A stretch of DNA of 64,000 bases from Cordilura impudica (taxonomy: Eukaryota > Arthropoda > Insecta > Diptera > Scathophagidae). The DNA is taken from contig OY821517.1 of assembly GCA_963682025.1 (NCBI GenBank), forward strand, positions 108,948,794 through 109,012,793. Reading direction: 5' to 3'. How positions within the stretch are numbered: the stretch's first letter is position 1; the number at the start of each line of letters is the position of its first letter. Of this stretch, positions 24,701 to 35,690 are shown piece after piece. Under the pieces are notes generated by a model that was given only the letters and a program-made list of their open reading frames with translations, was not told the DNA's origin and did not search any database. Both the position numbers and the translations under genes were made by a program.

Positions 24701-27700
24701 TATCAGCCACCATAATGGTCTAAAAGCCATCGCAATCAATTTTCAAAGGCTCCAGTGGATGTGTCGAATGAAAAGATAAGAGAAATTTATGGAAAAATTG
24801 GTACCTGTTTTTTTGATTTGACGGATTACATGTCAATAATGCAATAAATCCGTTTTGTTACAGGCCATCTAAACCCAATGCAAATACTGGAGTTGTTTCT
24901 AGATGAGCAGGTCATGAATTTAATTGTTAAGAGTACCAATACGTTTGCAAATGTAGATAAAAACAAATCAATCTTTTAAAACTGAAATCAACGAAATTCG
25001 TAAGTTTATTGGAATATTATACTTTTCTGGCATACATCAAGTACCACAAACCTACTTATATTGGTATGAACAGCCGGTATTCTGCTGCGATAAAGCTGCT
25101 ATGAATGGAGACCATTTTAGGGCCATAAAATCGTATTTTCACGTTTGTAACAACAGCGAAATTAATGCCAGTGACAAGTTTGCCAAAGTAGCACCTCTCA
25201 ACAATATGTTGAATGAAAAATTTATGCAGTTTGGAATTTTGGCTCATCATCTTTCGATAGATGAGAAAATGATACCTTACTATGATACTCATTCTGCCAA
25301 ACAATTCATAAGAGGAAAACCTATTCATTTCGGATATAAGTTTTGGAACTTGTGCTCACACGATGGCTACCTATTTCAATTCATTCCATATGAAAATTCT
25401 CCGGAATTTGGTTTAGAAGAAAATGTTGTGCTTAGATTGTTGTCTAATGTTGATGAACCAAGCCAGCACACACACAGTAACATTCGACAATTTTTTCACC
25501 TTTTTTTTTTGGTTTATTTAATTGGTTTATTGGATCTTTCTTAGTAGAAAATAACAATAAGTAATAAAATCTTAAAAACTATTTTTGATTTATGATTCTA
25601 TTGCCAGTGCAATAGAAGGCCATGTTGAGAAAATTAAACATATTTTAGCTTTGTGCTACGGCCAAGGTGTCTACCCTCTTTAGCCGTGAGTGGCCTCTAA
25701 ACGAGAGTACACACAAAAACGGATTCGTTGTGGCAATCGAATTTGTTGCCAACCGAATTTTGGTAGTCCTATGTACTATTACATTTAACTGTTATGATTA
25801 CCGAATTATTTGATACATACTTCCTCATGATCTTAAAGGCAATCGATTTTATAAATGAATTCGATTGTGTGAATTGTGACATTGTAGTTGGTACAGTGGA
25901 ATTTAGATTTAAGCAATAAATACAGAACAAAGTTTCAGTTATGTTTACTTCAAATATCTGTTGCCACCATTGATATAATTAAAATAAAATCTTGCATGTG
26001 ATTAGATAAAATGGTATGCCCAACCAAAGTGTTATATATATTGGTTGTATCTGCCATTTTATATATCTAATTATATAAAAAAGAAAACAATATTAAAGCT
26101 TTTATTTATAGTGTATTTATTTTTGATAAATTAATTATAACGTTTACAAATATGTACAACATAAAACTTATGATACAGAAATGCTTACAATTAATAGGCC
26201 CACCTTACATATTCTTCACCAATTTTTTGATTTTACAATGTTAAGTGTATTTGTTAAGCTGTTTACTCTATACGCAAAATAATATTTATCGAAGTGCCAG
26301 GATTCTAATATTTTTACGCATAAATAAAACGCATCATCATCAATAATAATATGCTCGATTAAGCCAAACAACGATTCAACATTTTGACATGTATGTACGC
26401 AAACTACCATAGATTTTTTAAAAAGTAAATTCTAAAAATTATGCCAGCTTATTTCCTTTGCATTGAAGCAATGCATCTTAGATGCAGTCAATTTGGCCCA
26501 AAATCAAACAGATCGATTTTTTATTTAGTAATTCTAATGTGAATTATTTTTTTTCAATTACGAACATTTCTAAAATAGTTATTAGATCATAATGCCATAT
26601 CCCAACTAAGATATCATGCATGATATCAACACATTTATTTCCAAGACTATTAAAAATTGAATTTTCTTTTAATCCTGATCTGTTTAGATTTTCGAGCAAA
26701 TCAATATCGTAATTTTGCTTCTTAGCTTTTGGGTATTATCAACGCATAAAACTTTTGATTCTTGTGGGCTACATTTACAAAATCGACAAAAAAAATGAAG
26801 AATTAAAAGATTCAACAAATCCGAGAATAGAATTTATTCCTAAATTCTCTCCTCCAACTATACATAAAATTAACTTTATAGATTGACCATATACAGAAAT
26901 TCCTTGTATTTGTAAAATGTTAATTGTTTTTAAAAATTTTTTGAATGTATTTCTATTTCCAATTTTTTTTTCGGTCATCCGTAAAAAAGCATTCCCCAAA
27001 TGTTCTGGAAGAATTAAAATTTTTATATTTATGCCTCTAATTTTTTGTTGCCTCCTATGGGAACCTTATGCATTCACCATTTCAAAATCATCGAAAAAGA
27101 TCATTATGGATATTAATATTTCATCTATATCACCACTGGGGTTGATATTTTCAACTTTTTATTTCCAAAATGAGCTTTCAATAATATTGCAAAACGAAGA
27201 TGCTGAATTTATACATTTCGTATAATTCAAAAATTATTTTTTATAAATTTGTTTGAGTTAAAGATTTTGAAGAAGTTGTTGGAGATCTACAATTATGCAA
27301 AAAAAAAAAAATTATATTTTTTAGCAATTTTGTTACCATTTTTATATGAAAAATGAAATTCTTTTCGTAAACCGATCATATCAAATTTTTTAAAACATTT
27401 TGCAGGTGTAGGTACTTTAAAAGCAAATATTCAGATTTAATTTCTAATGGGGTAAGAAAAGATTTTAAAATAGTTATAAGTTCCTGATTTTCTTCCATAT
27501 TACTTTGTTTACTATTTAAAATATTATTTATACGAATTGCATAATATAAAAACAGTTCATTTAATATGTTTTAAGTGCAGTTGAACGTCATCACTCTCTT
27601 CACTCAAAATTTCTAAAATAATTTTTAAAAGTTCCTTGTTTACTATATGGTCAGAACTTCAACTGGAGTTGGTATGTGGCAGAAAATCATTAAAGGACAT

Positions 27701-30700
27701 ACTAGTACTATCATTTTTTTCATTAAATCGATTTTGAGTATTAGTGTAAATAAAATGATAGCTTTTAACATGTTTTTTAACAATGTTTTAACATGTTTGT
27801 ATTCGGGTACAGCTTTTATGGTTACATTTGAATCTAACTTTACTTCGATGAGTAGTTCTAAAGTGTATTGGGTAAAAATTATAAGAATCAAAATATCTGT
27901 TACAGCAAATACAATTCATTGTTATTTATCATAAAATTTAAGATAATAATTTATTTGTTTAAAATAGGCAATAAAGTTAATTAAACAACTATTGAATAAG
28001 TTAATTAAATGAAAATTAAATATAAAGAATTCAAGAATACTAAATATTTAGTTTATAAAAAATAGTAATAATACCTGTATTATTTAAATCTGATTGGGTG
28101 CAAATTTTAAAAATGTACCTTTGTACAAAATTCCATATAAGCTTACTTTCCATTGGCTACTGTACCTTAAGCCCCATAAAAATGCAGAAACAAACTTTCA
28201 CTGCTTCCAAAACATTAAAAAAAAATATTTCTTGTCGCTGAGTGTTACATAGTCTTTCAATTCATCCAATTTTCCCACAAATATTATTTTAGGCTGCAAA
28301 TTAACTTTTTCTTCTATTGAAAGTCTTGCATAACAATCAGCTTATTGATGAGTCTATAAGCAGAAGAGAATTATGTGTATCGATTGTGTAATAATTCAAA
28401 AAAATAATCAACATTACAAAAAATCTATTCACATCATGATGTTCTATAAATTTTTCCTGAATCTCAATTTTCGAAGCTTTGAGAGTTTTTGTCTTCTGGC
28501 TTTTTAGAATTGTAGATGGGAGCAAATAACGAAGTAAAAGAAAAGCAACTGACTTTTTGGAAGCTAAATTGTAAGAAAATATGAATTAAAATCTTTAGTT
28601 CAAATTTAGTTCATAAAATAAAGATATGATGATGCAGAACGTATTTAAATACAGAGTACCCCACCTTTTAGCATAGAATACGTGAAGATTCGTCATAACT
28701 GCCCATGCTCTGCAATTCACATCCCCATGAAAGCAATACCAATACGAATGCTAATGTTTGTCACTACCAAAAATGTTTGACCAAACCCCTCTTTTATTAT
28801 GGAATCAGAATCACTATCTAAGTCGGTTTAGCTATGTCGTGTTGCGAGTATTAATATATTAAGCAGTAATTTGATATATAAGCTTTTATCGGCCTAGGAC
28901 GAACCATATTTGTCCATGGGTTCATGAGGGGTCTATTGGTATGTAGTTTCTTTCCCAAATGTTATTTTATAGTTTGCATACAAATGGTTATTGTAGGACT
29001 TCAGGATAAATGTTCAGCATGGGTCATATATGAATTTGTTCGTGGGCTTATTTATTGTCCAACATTATATTTTTTATTTTCCAAAACATCAGGAGAGCTT
29101 AGAAAAATTAATTTTAAATGCACAACTCTATAGTTCACTCGCACTTCCGTAGTTTGGTATTATATTTCTTTATGTTGTTTTTAATTTATGCAAAACTGCT
29201 TTGAATCGCTACAAATGTTTCTTTTCATAATTTTTGATATTAATATAATTTTTTTTATCAATTAAAAAATATATGTCTAAATCATTTTACACGCACGTTC
29301 CACATAAAATTTTATGAATAACTCTTATTGAATAACTTCACATATGTACATGTATTCTTAACTTACCGTTGGTGTCAATCCGTAGTATAAATCTTGATGT
29401 GCACTTCTTTAAGACAATTTTTTTTAATTAATAATTATTATTTTTCACACAGTTATTCCACAATAAATTTTATGATTTAAAATTTTATATTTTTTTCAGA
29501 TTTGAACATTTCAACAATGACATTAAATCCAAACATTCGATTGGGTTACTAATAAATTTATATATTTCTTGCATTAACACCAGTATTTGTATCACATATA
29601 TATCATTCGGCTAAATACACCAAAAGCAGTAAAAATTTAATTTTTCTTTTGTTATAACTGAAAGATAATTCTATATACAAATTTATTTGTATCATATATA
29701 CCAACAATTTGTTGTAATATCTGTTAACATTTTTTTGATTTAATATATGTTGTTATAATCGAAATTATTGTTGCAATCATCAATATTAAATATTGTAGCA
29801 TATTATGATGTGTTTAACATAGTTCCCTCAATTGAATTGGTTTAATAAGTTCTATAAAAACTTTGATCGGTAGATGGGACTTATTTTTCTATTAAAGGAA
29901 CATTAAAATTATGAGAACTATATTTGTATGATAGATATTAAAGAAAATGTAGTACATTTTAAAATATTTATAAATAACAATGAAAATTCTTATTTCCTAA
30001 ATAAATTTTTTTAATGGTAACATAATTCCAACCAATCCTTTTTCTGTGTGTAGGTTCTGTGCTAGGGGATTAGTGTGAGATGCTAGTTTGGATATATATT
30101 TAGAACAATATTTTTCTATTTCATCGCGAACTGACGGAATGTTGAGGTCTTTATGTATATTGTCGTTAAGAATGAACCAGGGGTCGCCTGTTATGTATCT
30201 TAATATTTTTGACTGTCTTCTTTGTAACTTTGCAATATTGGAAGTGGATGCTGTTCCCCATAGTTGGATTCCATAGGTCCATATTGGCTTGAGAATGGTT
30301 TTGTAGAGTAAAGCTTTGCATTCTAAACTAAGCGAAGATGAGGAGTTTAGAAGCCATCCAAGTTGGCAGTTTTGAGTTTTAGTTGCGTGGTTTTCGAGTC
30401 AATATGTTTGGACCATGTGAGACGGCGATCAAGGTGAATTCCTAGGTATTTAATGTGGAGTTTTTCAGGTATTCTGGTGTTATTTATTGTAACTGTAGGG
30501 CAGTTTTCTCTTCGCAGTGTAAAAGTCACATGTGCACATTTAGCTGGATTAACTTTTATCTTCCATTTGTTAAGCCATGATTCCAGCTCATGTATATGAG
30601 ACTGTAGGTTGGAGGAGGCAATTTTGGGATCTTTGTGAGTGCTCATAAATGAAGTATCGTCTGCAAAGGTTGAGGTATGAATTTGAGAATTTGTCGACAT

Positions 30701-33700
30701 ATCTCCAGCTGAGATGTTTCGAGAGCTTGAAGTGTAGCTTTTATATTTGACTACAAATGATCTGTCTGTCAGGTAACTTTTGCGGTAAGGATTGAACTAT
30801 TTTATATATAAGCCCTTAGTGCCAGACTTTATCAAAGGCCTGTGAGATGTCAATAAATAATGAAGACCAGTAAAGTTTTTCTTCAAATGCCTTTCTAATT
30901 TGAGTCACGATACGGTGTACTTGTTCAAGCCGAACTGATGTGCGAAATCCGAACTGATGTGCGGGAATTAATTGTTGGTCATTAAGGTATGGTGTCAGTG
31001 CCTGCAGGAATACTTTTTCAAACAACTTTTATACGATGGAAAGTAAGCTGATTAGTCTATATGAGGTGACCATACTAGGATACTTTCCCGGTTTGGGAAT
31101 CATTATAATTTCTGACGATTTCCAGGACGGAGGAAAAAAACCTATGCGTAGGATACCATTAAAGATGAACAGGATAAGTCTTAGCGCACTGTATGGCAAT
31201 TCTCAGATCATTTTAGATGTTATTGAGTCTATACCAGGAGATTTTTTAGTGTTGAGATTTTTATACCCTATACCACTATGTGGTTTGGGTATAATGACTT
31301 TGTGCTGCTGTTTGTAACAACCAAAAATATTTGACCTAGACCCATCTTTAATTATACCGATCGAATCAGAATCACTTTCTGAGTTGATTTAACAATGTCC
31401 GTCCGTCCGTCCGTCCGTCCGTCCGTCCGTCCGTCCGTCCGTCCGTCTGTGTGTCCATGTAAAGCTTGTAATCAAACTGCAGGTCGCAAATATGAATATA
31501 TTTTGATGAAATTTGGTATTTAATCTTTTATCGGCCATGGGATGAACGCTATTGAAATTGGTGAGAATCGGTCCATGTTCAGACCTAGCCCCCATACAAA
31601 TTACCCATATGAAATCGACATAAATTGCCATAAGATCCAAATTGTCATATAGATCTTACTCAAATTGGGTTTGTATGCGTTCATTACATCCATTAATGAG
31701 TAGTCCAAAAATGATCCCTCTGACCCCATACAGAGCTGCTTCCCGATCTTCACTTAAATCTATTAAAAAACAAAAATATTGCACTGATTCTTCTCAAATT
31801 TTGTTTGTATATATTTTTGCAAAATACAAGAGACTTTACCAAACATGATCAGGATCGGTCCATTTTTGGACCTAGTCCCTATATAGATATAGCATCCGAT
31901 ATGAACTTTTTCATATCTGCAGCCAAAAAAATTAATAAAAATGCCACTCAAATTCGGTTTTTGCTTATTTTCTATGTCCAGTTAGTTGGGCCTATGAGAT
32001 AGGGTTTCTAAACGCATGGTATAGGGTATCATATAGTCGGTCTAGACCGACTATAATTTTCTTACTTGTTTACAATTGTTGTTATGTTAGAGAATCTAAG
32101 TTTCATGGGAGAAACTACTATGTCATTTATTTGAGGAATTTTTTCACTTCGCACAAACTTATGTGTCGCCATTCTAGCATAGGTTATTTCGCAACAGGTG
32201 CTAAATTTATTTTTATAAAAGAATGTTTCCAAATAATTTCTTTATTTGTTTTCCAAGAAACTGTTCGTGACAATAGAACTGCTAAGGCAAATTTGACTGA
32301 CATGAAAATGATGAAAAAAGAAGATCGTGGCAACATAGATTTCTCGTTTGACAAAAAAAAAAAAATGAAATTGCAGCTATACGTTGGAATGACAATGCTA
32401 TCGTCACCGTAATGTCCAATCATTTACTTGATGAACCACTAAACCCAGAAAAGCGGTATGATCGAAAAAAGAAAAAAATATGTAAACATTCCAATGTCAA
32501 ATGCAGTTTTCGAATACAATAAAACGATGGGTGGAGTTGATTTGTTTGACAATGCAACAAGCAACTACCGAATTGGAATTCGTGGCAAAAAGTGGTACTG
32601 GCCACTTTCAAGTAATGCTCTGGATGCGGCATTAGTGAATGCATGCAAAAGAATCACCAATGTCTCAACTTCAGTTCAGAGCTTTTGTTGTAGATTGCTT
32701 GCTGCTTTCTGAAGCAGCACCATCTTCGATATTTGCGCAGCCAATTCAACCGATCCGTTTTGATAAAATCAATCACACCATCGTCAATACAGGAAAACGT
32801 TTACGTTGTCATCAGTGTCAAGGCCAAACAGTTTTTTCATGTGAAAAATGTAAAGTATCAGTTCACCCAAAATGCTTTGATGCATACCACACAAAATAAA
32901 AAAATTTGAAAATTATTTTTATTTTCAATAAATTTAAGAATAGTGCTTATATGAGGAGATTATGGAGTTTTGCTTCCGAAATATTATTTTAATTGCTATG
33001 GCCCATTTTAAAATTTGCAAATAAAAATATTCGTAGAACATCTTACCAAATACAAATACTTTCAAACTCCCCCACCACCCATCCCACCACCCATCATCCC
33101 ATCCACCAACATTTTACCCTTTAACAAACAATTTTTACATCGTGCTAACGAATAAAATAAATTTTTTGTAGTTTAATCTATATTATCTCCATTCACACCC
33201 AAATGAGAAGTTTTATTTTTTTTTTATAATTTTTGCTACCCGTTTCGGCGAGCGTTGCGAAAACGCAACGTGAATTGTCCGGAAAACTATAAGTTTTTAC
33301 GAAATTTTTTTTTCTGTTTTCTTCTAATTATGCCAAAAGAAGATAACATGCTAAATTTTAAGTTCCTACCTCGACTGGAACTGGTAGCCGCAAGAAATGG
33401 GTTAATTGAGAAAAGTAAAATTAGCGAATTATTATATATATTTGTAGTAATAGCTGTCATGCGTTTTCTAGCATATTTACTTTAGAATGATTTTTTAAAT
33501 TTAAAATTAAATAATAACGGAGATTTTTTTTCATTATTTATATTGTCTTTTTTACATAAGCCATTTTTGTTTTTATCTCCTTCTGTTACAGATCAGTTCA
33601 TCCTGAACAATATAAAAAAATTCATCAACAATTGCTGCCATTTTATATACAATCAACATTTTATGTTTTAACCCTTGCTTCCTTCACAATAGTAGCACCG

Positions 33701-34651
33701 ATTTTTATATTGTCAGCCGGTAAACGGGAACTTTTATATAAAACTGTACCCCCAATGGAATATAAGGACAATTTATGTATTTATCTACCACTATTACTGA
33801 TGAACATATGGATTGGTTTCATTATTGTCACAATGGTTTTTGGGGAACTCAACGTTTTAGCCAATTGTATATTTCACTTAAGTGGTCGTTACACGCTAAT
33901 GCGTGAAAATTTTCACAAAAAAGTTGATGACATTTTGAAAATGGATTCAAATTTAAAAAGTGTTAACAAATATCGTCAACTTTTGGTGCAGATTTTAGAG
34001 GAAAACCTTAGATTAAATGAATTTGCTGAATATATACAAACTGAATTTACATTTCGAATTTTTATCGGCGTTGCATTTAGTGCCATAATATTATGTGCCT
34101 TGGTTTTTAAAGTCTATACTGTATGTAACTTGCCAAAAATGTCAATAATATTTCAAGCTAAATTAATACATTTTTATAATTTTTAAAACAGAGTCCTATG
34201 ACTAGTATTACCTTTATGTTTTGGACAGTGGCTAAGATTCTGGAAATCATCGCTCTGGGCTATATGGGTACTACAATTAGAATAACCGTAAGTGTTATAT
34301 ATATTACTCGTCAACGTAAAACTGTTTATTTTTGGTATCTAGACCGACGAAGTTAGTTCAATGTATTACAATGCGCAATGGGAGTCCATTATAGAATGCT
34401 CCTTAGATTCAAACGAGAATGTGCAGCTTATGAAACTTATAAATTTATCCATAATGACGAATAAGAAACCATTTAATTTGAAGGGTCTAAATTTTTTTAA
34501 TGTATCTATATCATCAGCGATTTCGGTAAGTAATCTTATTACAAGATATATATGTATATATTTGAATTTTACACAAGCATAATGCTTTTTTTTTTAGATT
34601 CTTCAAGGAGCATTTTCTTATTTTACATGTTTGATAGCGTTACGTAATTAG
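21369..34651 (+). CDS. Odorant receptor (insect 7tm_6 family), five exons
   Basis: Join 21369-21730, 33592-34120, 34192-34287, 34343-34525 and 34598-34651: 407 codons plus TAG, the usual length of an insect odorant receptor. All introns are GT-AG. Intron 1 splits a CAA codon (phase 2) and the rest are phase 0. Hydrophobic spans suit seven membrane segments: exon 1 about residues 38-58 and 78-98, exon 2 three more, exon 3 one, exons 4-5 the last. The C-terminus (FNLKGLNFFNVS... then SYFTCLIALRN) is the family's most conserved region. Such receptors act with Orco as odorant-gated cation channels in sensory neurons. I cannot assign an orthologue. No broken codon was seen, so the gene may be functional despite an 11.9 kb transposon-filled first intron. 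Confidence 0.9.
22430..23285 (+). pseudogene. Tc1/mariner-superfamily transposase fossil 2, in receptor intron 1
   Basis: Same family as fossil 1. The amino-terminal block reads EQCPIEHRAF... with KSESLEATVRRIHTKY, and the catalytic-domain block reads EEAHLHLDGFVNRQNW (22938-22985) and then GPYFFKKDGQA. Stops and frameshifts are frequent. Minus ORFs at 22932 and 22976 are shadows. Confidence 0.8.
23505..23630 (-). repeat. Inverted copy of the 13084-13205 repeat
   Basis: Reverse complement shares gttaatagctcaaaagaaag and ctagttatagaggtttgag-type blocks with 13084-13205. It lies just left of the piggyBac element in receptor intron 1. Confidence 0.7.
23786..23803. repeat. piggyBac subterminal inverted-repeat motif, left
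   Basis: CGTTGCGAAAACGCAACG forms a 7-bp stem with an AAAA loop, 15 bases from the left tip. The motif with its flanking CGAG recurs in the same orientation near the right tip. It is probably a transposase-binding or subterminal site. Confidence 0.7.
24126..24142. repeat. piggyBac subterminal motif, inverted copy
   Basis: GTTGCGTTTTCGCAACG is the reverse complement of the left motif. It lies about 230 bases before the transposase start. Confidence 0.65.
26216..27900 (-). pseudogene. Transposase-like gene of the TA-flanked transposon, family not identified
   Basis: Pieces on the minus strand, in order: a weak amino-terminal frame (27643-27891); FFDDFEMVNA, an in-frame stop, then GSHRRQQKIRG (about 27090-27010); GGENLGINSILGFVESFNSSFF (26860-26790); after a +1 shift, CRFCKCSPQESKVLC (26795-26745); and at the end FGLIEHIIIDDDAFYLCVK with SWHFDKYYFAYRV (26360-26250). 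The spaced pattern DDFE..N..GSH, then GxNLGxNxxLGFxESF, then CRxC recalls a multi-copy animal protein family usually listed as uncharacterised. I cannot name the superfamily. The gene is inactive. Confidence 0.6.
28755..28930 (+). repeat. DINE-1-like fragment
   Basis: Matches the 5' part of the family (ctaccaaaaatgtttgacc, tggaatcagaatcactatct, aagcttttatcggcc). The GTCY tract is reduced to one unit and the rest is missing. It lies within the TA-flanked transposon. Confidence 0.55.
31257..32070 (+). mobile_element. DINE-1-like element, copy E, complete
   Basis: Starts TTTTTATACCCTATACC at the 5' truncation point of the LINE. It has about 12 GTCC units (31398-31447) and the perfect palindrome at 32035-32052, and ends CTTACTTGTT directly beside the LINE's presumed right target duplication. 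It is nearly identical to copies B and D. Confidence 0.85.
33253..33270. repeat. piggyBac subterminal inverted-repeat motif, right
   Basis: CGTTGCGAAAACGCAACG, in the same orientation as the left copy, 131 bases inside the right tip. Confidence 0.7.
33592..34120 (+). CDS. Odorant receptor exon 2
   Basis: The acceptor ttctgttacag precedes ATCAGTTCATCC, which completes the split codon (Q121) and continues SVHPEQYKKIHQQ. It carries membrane spans 3 to 5 and the intracellular loop. The donor is ACT|GTATGT at 34121. The exon lies only 190 bases beyond the right end of the piggyBac element. Confidence 0.88.
34192..34287 (+). CDS. Odorant receptor exon 3
   Basis: 32 codons beginning SPMTSITFMFW, mostly membrane span 6. 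Acceptor ttttaaaacag, donor ACC|GTAAGT. The preceding intron is 71 bp. Confidence 0.85.
34343..34525 (+). CDS. Odorant receptor exon 4
   Basis: 61 codons beginning TDEVSSMYYNAQWE. They include the tyrosine-containing motif and the PFNLKGLNFFNVS block typical of the receptor C-terminal third. Intron 3 is 55 bp and intron 4 is 72 bp. Confidence 0.88.
34598..34651 (+). CDS. Odorant receptor exon 5 and stop
   Basis: 17 codons, ILQGAFSYFTCLIALRN, then TAG. This is the conserved end of membrane span 7. The acceptor is a poly-T tract ending TTTTTAG. Confidence 0.88.
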   Translation: MLQGAFSYFTCLIALRN

Positions 34652-34901
34652 TAAAATGGCATTATAATACTTCAATTTTTGTTTTAGTTTAAATGTTGTT
34701 TCAACTTATATTAATTTAAATTTATATCATTTATAACAGCAATTGCTTTTTGTACAATTTTTTTTGAAAAGTAAACCGGTATCAACCAAACCAATTTACA
34801 AATGTATTAGCAACTCAGCTCATGCTTTAGAATAAGTAAATTCAAAAAAATTTAAAATATTTATGCGAACAAAACAGAGCTTACAGACATTAAAGTGTTT
34901 A

Positions 34902-34907
34902 AATAAA
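34902..34907 (+). terminator. Candidate poly(A) signal of the odorant receptor gene
   Basis: AATAAA 250 bases after the stop codon is the first canonical hexamer downstream. Not confirmed by any cleavage-site evidence. Confidence 0.35.
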
Positions 34908-34909
34908 AC

Positions 34910-35690
34910 ATTTACTTGAATCTTTTTTTTGACAGGAGTAATAGCCTAAAAGCAATATATTCCAATACTTCAAGTGGTATAAACATTTTCCATTATGAGT
35001 TAAAAGAGATAAAACCTTTTAGACCCTTCTGAGCCTTATGCAGGCAAACTACCACAAACGAGTAAATTTTTAGAAGGCTTGAAAGAACGATAGGCTCCTT
35101 AAACAGCAAAACGCAACAGAATTTTATTTTTAGTCCATAGCTCGTAGGCCAACTTTATTAGAATTTTTTTTAATATAAATTTTTTTCTGTCATAGAATTA
35201 AAAAAAAAAATTATTTTGTCGGGAATGACGTTTGGCAGCAACTTATTTGCTTTTTAACTTTCTTGAAAGAACAAATTTACAGAATGCCAATTGTGACCCA
35301 CTATTTTAATAATTCGACATGTTGCCTTGCCCATGAATTTAAAACTTTTCTTGAAATATTTAAAAATATAATAAACTAGAATGAAGGTAAGGCCGTTAAT
35401 AAAAATTTATTGCACTAACTTTTTTGTTGGACCATATAAAATTAGTGGACGCAAACGTAAGTATTAAATTTTCTAATATAAAAAAACAATATTCTTCAAA
35501 ATGTCGATCATTTCTCTATTCAGAGCATTTAATCTTAACAAAAGATTTAGAAACAAGTTTGCAATAATAACTAGATTATGTTTTCTACATATCGTACAAT
35601 AAAATTTGGTCAAGAAATTTTAACAGTACCATTCAAATTTACTTTACGTAATTGGCCTAGTTTTGTCAAACAAAATTTTTTTTAAAGGAT
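34910..35690. other. Unassigned AT-rich DNA
   Basis: No gene seen. The right part may be the degraded 3' end or LTR of the copia fragment that follows, which reads leftward into it. Confidence 0.45.

Larger units (their letters stand above)
25710..30050 (-). mobile_element. TA-flanked inverted-repeat DNA transposon, long copy
   Basis: The tips are CACACAAAAACGGATTCGTTG and, on the opposite strand, CACACAGAAAAAGGATTGGTTG. TA follows on both sides (25708-25709 and 30051-30052). Removing the element and one TA restores the reading frame of the LINE it entered, which fixes both ends and the 2-bp duplication. It carries a broken minus-strand gene. A shorter relative occupies 1-2014. Confidence 0.85.
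25493..31256 (-). pseudogene. Jockey-clade LINE fragment inside piggyBac 1 (blocks 30051-31256 and 25493-25709)
   Basis: Minus-strand reverse transcriptase, truncated at its 5' end near 31256. Blocks in order are a KSPGIDSITSK-like start, HQFGFRTSVRLEQV, FIDISQAFDKVWH, TFADDTSFM (catalytic Asp pair) and KYLGIHLDRRLTWSKHI. The end is WGTASTSNIAKLQRRQSKI...LASHTNPLAQN. After removal of the TA-flanked transposon the frame runs on as LLSFRGHSRLKR and stops. The A-rich tail lies at 25493-25511. ACAATT at 25487-25492 and 32072-32077 is a possible short target duplication. Frameshifts near 30700-30800 make it inactive. Confidence 0.85.
24371..32899 (+). pseudogene. piggyBac-like transposase, broken, in two blocks (24371-25486 and 32078-32899)
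   Basis: The acidic amino-terminal frame 24371-24712 (MFRKKFLSLRELEEFM...) ends at a TAA. Later frames carry the DDE core: LSIDEKMIPYYD (25247-25282, first Asp) and KPIHFGYKFWNL. Beyond the nested insertions come IYLRNFFTSHKLM (32120-32160), TVRDNRTAKANL, then MGGVDLFDNATSNYR (32528, third Asp) and KKWYWPL. The end is the cysteine-rich domain LRCHQCQ...CEKCKVSVHPKCF...YH. The second catalytic position, normally FDN, reads LRN. At least three frameshifts and several stops are present. A 60-bp GT-AG segment (32198-32257) looks like an intron. Confidence 0.88.
23771..33401 (+). mobile_element. piggyBac-like transposon 1, with nested insertions, in receptor intron 1
   Basis: TTAA target duplications at 23767-23770 and 33402-33405 flank ends beginning CCCATTTTGCGCG and, on the opposite strand, CCCATTTCTTGCGG. 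TTAA with CCC ends is diagnostic of piggyBac. The element spans 9631 bp, but only about 3 kb is its own. The stretch 25493-32071 is a LINE, a TA-flanked transposon and a DINE-1-like element that entered afterwards. It has the same strand as the host gene, so it could in principle supply cryptic splice or poly(A) signals. Confidence 0.9.

Noticed and set aside
24371..24712. Acidic 114-codon ORF as a separate host gene
   Set aside because: It lies at the place and with the composition of a piggyBac transposase amino terminus, between TTAA/CCC ends, and the rest of the transposase follows.
25710..30050. Classifying the TA-flanked element as Tc1/mariner because of its TA duplication
   Set aside because: Its protein motifs do not match the Tc1/mariner transposases seen elsewhere in this window, so I left the superfamily open.
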